A DNA stretch of 64,000 nt, taken from UBA5972 sp964480735. GTDB taxonomy: Bacteria > Pseudomonadota > Alphaproteobacteria > Rhodobacterales > Rhodobacteraceae. The notes beneath the pieces are model-generated. The model saw nothing but the letters and a program-made list of their open reading frames with translations, was not told where the DNA came from and did not search any database. The translations under genes and the position numbers were made by a program. This document shows, in pieces, positions 60,947 to 64,000 of the stretch; position 1 is the stretch's first letter, and every line of letters begins with the position of its first letter. The stretch is from contig CAYZQS010000001.1 of NCBI GenBank assembly GCA_964480735.1, forward strand, positions 1-64,000. The letters are read 5' to 3'.

Positions 60947-61966
60947 TCAAGCGCTCTTTTCTTCAGCGGCACGCATATTCAGCGCCGCGTTGCAGTTTTT
61001 GAACCACGCCATCATCGGTCTGGTCAGTGCGGCCCGGTCCGCCCATATGGCGCCGTTTTCACACAGACGGACGCCCAGCGCCGGATCAACACCGATTTTG
61101 TCATATTTCATGGCGGTTTCCGGATTAACCCAGCCGGCCTTTTTGTGCCGGTTCAAAATAAGTTTTAACCGTTGAACAATGTGAAACGTGATGTAGTGGC
61201 CAAGATAGTCGATGTCGTCCCCGGCCTGTTCTTTTGGCAGCTGATCCTGCAAAATTGTCAACATATCAGCAGCCCCCACCGGCCAAAACTCGTCGCCCGC
61301 AAGCCAAGCAAAATCTTCCATTCCCTGCCGCTTGCCGCAATGTTCCCAGTCAAACCAGTAAACCTGGCCCTTTGGTCCGATCGAGGCATTGCCCGGGCGG
61401 GCGTCCCATTTAATGAAGGTATCAGCAGGCAGCAGCAGACGATCGACCAGCCCTTGTATATCCAGCTCCGGCGGCGGGAAATCAAATTTTTCTGAAACCT
61501 GTGCGGCGGTTCCGGCAAATCCGGCGATCCAGCCGGATGTCGCGCCAAGTTCGGGCACCACCTCGGCCAGTTTAGCCTTTTTGCCCGCTTCGCGGATCAT
61601 CAGCAGGCTTTCGGTTGCCCGCGCCGCCACATCCAGCCTGCCCGCTTCATTGCTGTTTGCCAATTCGCCGGACAGTCGCCGCGAACCCACGTCTTCCTGA
61701 AAAAACATGTCCGGACTGCCGCCCAAATAGGCGGGCACCGGCGCGCCCTGCTGGGTCAGGCGTTTCAGAACCTCGACCTCCATACGCATCCGTCCGGGCC
61801 GCGATCTTTGCGTTGCCACGATGGTTTTTACGGCAAAATGCACGCGCAGGCTTTCGCGCGACTTGCCCCCCGGAGCGGTGATTTTCTGAACCGGCATGGC
61901 AAAGACTTTTTCGCACAGCCGCGCCACGCTTTTTGCGTCCAGTTTTTTCTTTTTCTTTTCTGCCAT
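60947..61966 (-). CDS. Aminoglycoside phosphotransferase-fold protein
   Basis: About 339 residues from ATG 61966 (MAEKKKKKLDAKS); the open frame continues 23 codons upstream without conservation. It has an APH/choline-kinase-like fold: an N-lobe with HFAVKTIVATQRS, then the catalytic loop IKWDARPGNASIG, which corresponds to HxDxxxxN with Lys in the first position, and the metal-binding WFDWEHCGKRQGMEDFAWLAGDEF. The kinase substrate is unknown. It converges on the AhpD-like gene with repeat copy B between, and is divergent from deoC. Confidence 0.8.
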   Translation of the reverse strand: MAEKKKKKLDAKSVARLCEKVFAMPVQKITAPGGKSRESLRVHFAVKTIVATQRSRPGRMRMEVEVLKRLTQQGAPVPAYLGGSPDMFFQEDVGSRRLSGELANSNEAGRLDVAARATESLLMIREAGKKAKLAEVVPELGATSGWIAGFAGTAAQVSEKFDFPPPELDIQGLVDRLLLPADTFIKWDARPGNASIGPKGQVYWFDWEHCGKRQGMEDFAWLAGDEFWPVGAADMLTILQDQLPKEQAGDDIDYLGHYITFHIVQRLKLILNRHKKAGWVNPETAMKYDKIGVDPALGVRLCENGAIWADRAALTRPMMAWFKNCNAALNMRAAEEKSA

Positions 61967-62159
61967 GCTCTCGCCCGATTGAATTTTTGCAGACCCTAGC
62001 GGGGATGAGGCAAGAATTGAATCCCAAATATTCAATTGAACCTTTCATCAAATTGACCAGAATGGCACCCGGGAAACCCAGTAAAATGAATTATTGATCA
62101 TCTGGTCAATTTATGCCAAGTGTCACCGCCTTAACCGCCCGTCCGCAGGAGCGCAAACC

Positions 62160-63185
62160 ATGTCCGGTAAATCACGCAGCGACGTCCATCATATTCAGCC
62201 GCTCAGCCCGATCGCCACGGAAGGCACTGCGCATGGTATCGCACGAAACCCCGGAATGGCGCTGGATCTGGACTGGGTAAAAGGCGTGCAGGCCAACACA
62301 AGTGCCATCGAGCGTCGCGCCGCCTCGATCCCCGGGCGACGTTCGGTCAAAAAGCAATGGCAGGCGGCGTGGCTGTTGAAAGCCATAAGCCTGATCGATC
62401 TGACAACCCTTGCCGGTGACGATACAGAACAGCGCGTGAAGCGGCTGTGCCGTAAAGCGATGCAGCCGGTGCGGGCGGACCTTTTGGCCGCGATGGGCAT
62501 GGAGGGTCGCAGGCTGACTACCGGCGCGGTATGCGTTTACCACGAAATGGTGCCTGCTGCTGTTGATGCCCTTGCTGGTTCTGGCGTTCCGGTGGCAGCT
62601 GTGTCCACCGGCTTTCCGGCCGGGCTGACACCCCTGAACCTGCGCATCAAGGAAATCGAACAATCGGTTGCGGCAGGGGCTGAAGAAATCGACATCGTGA
62701 TTTCCCGCCGTCACGTTCTGGAAGGCAACTGGCAGGCGTTATATGACGAAATGCAGGCTTTTCGGGCTGCGTGCGGCGCGGCGCACGTCAAGGCCATCCT
62801 TGCCACCGGAGAGCTGCAAACCCTGCGCAACGTCGCCCGTGGTTCGCTGGTGTGCATGATGGGGGGTGCGGATTTCATCAAAACATCAACCGGCAAGGAA
62901 AGCGTCAACGCCACATTGCCCGTGTCCCTGACGATGGTCCGGCAAATCCGTGATTATCTGGGTCAGACCGGCCACAAAGTTGGCTATAAACCCGCGGGCG
63001 GCGTTTCGGTGGCCAAAGTGGCGCTGAATTACATGGCATTGATGAAAGAAGAACTGGGGCGGGACTGGATGCAGCCAAACCTGTTTCGCTTTGGTGCGTC
63101 ATCGCTGCTGGGTGACATCGAGCGGCAGTTGGAACACCACGTGACCGGGCGTTATTCTGCCGCTTACCACCACGCAATTGGGTGA
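62160..63185 (+). CDS. deoC: Deoxyribose-phosphate aldolase
   Basis: Cleaves 2-deoxyribose 5-phosphate to glyceraldehyde 3-phosphate and acetaldehyde. A 341-residue protein from ATG 62160 (AGGAG 9 or so bases upstream). Key segments: SLIDLTTLAGDDTEQRV, VAAVSTGFPAG, EIDIVISRRHVLEGNW, VKAILATGEL, the Schiff-base Lys in GADFIKTSTGK and GYKPAGGVS. It is longer than E. coli DeoC because of about 80 N-terminal residues, as in the longer DERA group. An aldehyde dehydrogenase follows after 3 bases and could oxidise the acetaldehyde. Confidence 0.93.
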   Translation: MSGKSRSDVHHIQPLSPIATEGTAHGIARNPGMALDLDWVKGVQANTSAIERRAASIPGRRSVKKQWQAAWLLKAISLIDLTTLAGDDTEQRVKRLCRKAMQPVRADLLAAMGMEGRRLTTGAVCVYHEMVPAAVDALAGSGVPVAAVSTGFPAGLTPLNLRIKEIEQSVAAGAEEIDIVISRRHVLEGNWQALYDEMQAFRAACGAAHVKAILATGELQTLRNVARGSLVCMMGGADFIKTSTGKESVNATLPVSLTMVRQIRDYLGQTGHKVGYKPAGGVSVAKVALNYMALMKEELGRDWMQPNLFRFGASSLLGDIERQLEHHVTGRYSAAYHHAIG

Positions 63186-63188
63186 ATT

Positions 63189-64000
63189 ATGAACATTCCC
63201 GAGATTTTTGACACGCTTGACTATGGCCCGGCACCCGAGGACGCGGCCCCGGCATTTGCCTGGCTTGACAAATACGGACGGAACTTTGGCCTGTTTATCG
63301 ACGGTGCGTTTCAGGACGCTGGCGAAACTTTCATCACTGCCAACCCGGCCAACGGCGAAACGCTGGCCCGGATAACTCAGGCCGCAACCGCGGATGTTGA
63401 CGCCGCCGTCGCCGCCGCCCGCAAAGCGCAAGGGCCGTGGGAGGCACTGGGCGGCAAGGGTCGCGCCCGATACCTCTACGCACTCGCCCGCCTGATGCAA
63501 AAACACAGCCGCCTGTTTTCGGTGCTGGAAACCCTGGACAACGGCAAATCAATCCGCGAAAGCCGCGATATCGACATCCCCCTTGTGGCGCGGCATTTCT
63601 ATTATCACGCAGGCGCCGCGCAACTGATGGACAGCGAAATGCCGGATCAACGCGCCATTGGCGTGGCAGGCCAGATCATCCCGTGGAACTTTCCCCTGCT
63701 GATGCTGTCCTGGAAAATCGCACCGGCCATCGCAATGGGCAACACCGTGGTTTTGAAACCTGCGGAATATACGTCGTTGACCGCCCTGCTGTTTGCAGAA
63801 ATCTGCGTTCAGGCCGGCCTGCCCAAGGGCGTGGTCAACATCGTAACCGGCAATGGTGTTGTGGGCGAAATGATCGTCAATCACGACGGCATCGACAAAA
63901 TCGCTTTCACCGGCTCCACCAATGTGGGCCGCCGCATCCGCGAAGCCACCGCCGGATCAGGCAAATCCCTGACGTTGGAACTGGGTGGCAAATCACCCTT
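63189..64000 (+). CDS. Aldehyde dehydrogenase, N-terminal part (runs off the window)
   Basis: Starts at ATG 63189, 3 bases after the deoC stop, and remains open to the right edge (about 270 residues). It reads FIDGAFQDAGETFITANPANGE, then AIGVAGQIIPWNFPLLMLSWKIAPAIAMGNTVVLKPAEYTS with the catalytic Asn and cofactor Lys, IAFTGSTNVGR and ELGGKSP. The catalytic Cys lies beyond the window. Pairing with deoC suggests oxidation of acetaldehyde from deoxyribose breakdown. Confidence 0.92.
   Translation, partial: MNIPEIFDTLDYGPAPEDAAPAFAWLDKYGRNFGLFIDGAFQDAGETFITANPANGETLARITQAATADVDAAVAAARKAQGPWEALGGKGRARYLYALARLMQKHSRLFSVLETLDNGKSIRESRDIDIPLVARHFYYHAGAAQLMDSEMPDQRAIGVAGQIIPWNFPLLMLSWKIAPAIAMGNTVVLKPAEYTSLTALLFAEICVQAGLPKGVVNIVTGNGVVGEMIVNHDGIDKIAFTGSTNVGRRIREATAGSGKSLTLELGGKSP

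Overview
The window reads as a chromosomal stretch of a marine alphaproteobacterium of the Rhodobacterales (roseobacter-like) group. Support comes from the mdh-sucC-sucD-sucA-sucB-lpd block with a malyl-CoA thioesterase-like gene beside it, a DUF1013/TrcR cell-cycle regulator, a TIGR02300 protein, a hut operon using the HutF branch, and HpbD-type enolase-superfamily epimerases. There is no phage, plasmid, insertion sequence or CRISPR array. Five runs of exactly 100 N are scaffold gaps. Two of them (1227-1326 and 17111-17210) are flanked by identical 55-bp sequences and are assembly artefacts that split intact genes. The other three (50412-50511, 52390-52489, 55964-56063) hide real sequence.

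Layout. 1-8790: a truncated oxidoreductase, UDP-glucose dehydrogenase, RNase T2, TrcR, a TadG-like protein, an SDR-like protein, an RsmC-like methyltransferase, ClpS and a SPOR-domain D,D-carboxypeptidase. 8949-13401: a tightly coupled operon in which a nitrilase homologue and an M19 dipeptidase homologue both lack canonical catalytic residues, followed by a 561-residue protein of unknown family, a DUF3726-like protein and a small secreted protein. 13419-16002: a DUF1194 protein and a low-affinity phosphate transporter (Pit plus DUF47). 16099-22803: histidine utilisation, hutF-hutC divergent from hutI-hutH-hutU around a HutC-type palindrome. 23082-25034: an MsbA-like ABC exporter.

25237-31655 is a signalling island. 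Two collinear receiver proteins carry the same degenerate GGDEF signature and flank an HPt protein, a membrane histidine kinase and a LuxI-type acyl-homoserine lactone synthase that has no LuxR beside it. 32929-45238 is a divergent catabolic cluster built around an RpiR regulator. It encodes a Rieske oxygenase of the betaine-demethylase type, a dimethylglycine dehydrogenase-like flavoprotein, an MDR oxidoreductase, three tandem enolase-superfamily proteins (one HpbD-like), a class III aminotransferase, a racemase-fold protein with one catalytic Cys, a sulfotransferase-like protein and a carboxymuconolactone decarboxylase-like protein. I infer breakdown of an N-methylated amino acid or betaine whose identity the sequence does not reveal.

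45491-64000: tRNA-Ala(GGC), a TIGR02300 protein, a YgjP-like metallopeptidase, a GntR/FCD regulator, the complete 2-oxoglutarate dehydrogenase, succinyl-CoA ligase and malate dehydrogenase block on the minus strand, a malyl-CoA thioesterase-like gene, an AhpD-like gene, an APH-fold protein, and a deoC-aldehyde dehydrogenase pair that runs off the right edge. The palindrome TGTGATCACA occurs once just before the GntR gene and twice in the sucC promoter region and was not found elsewhere by eye. This suggests that the regulator controls itself and the TCA operon. A 91-bp palindromic repeat occurs twice, in opposite orientations about 29 kb apart, with a compensatory change in its stem.
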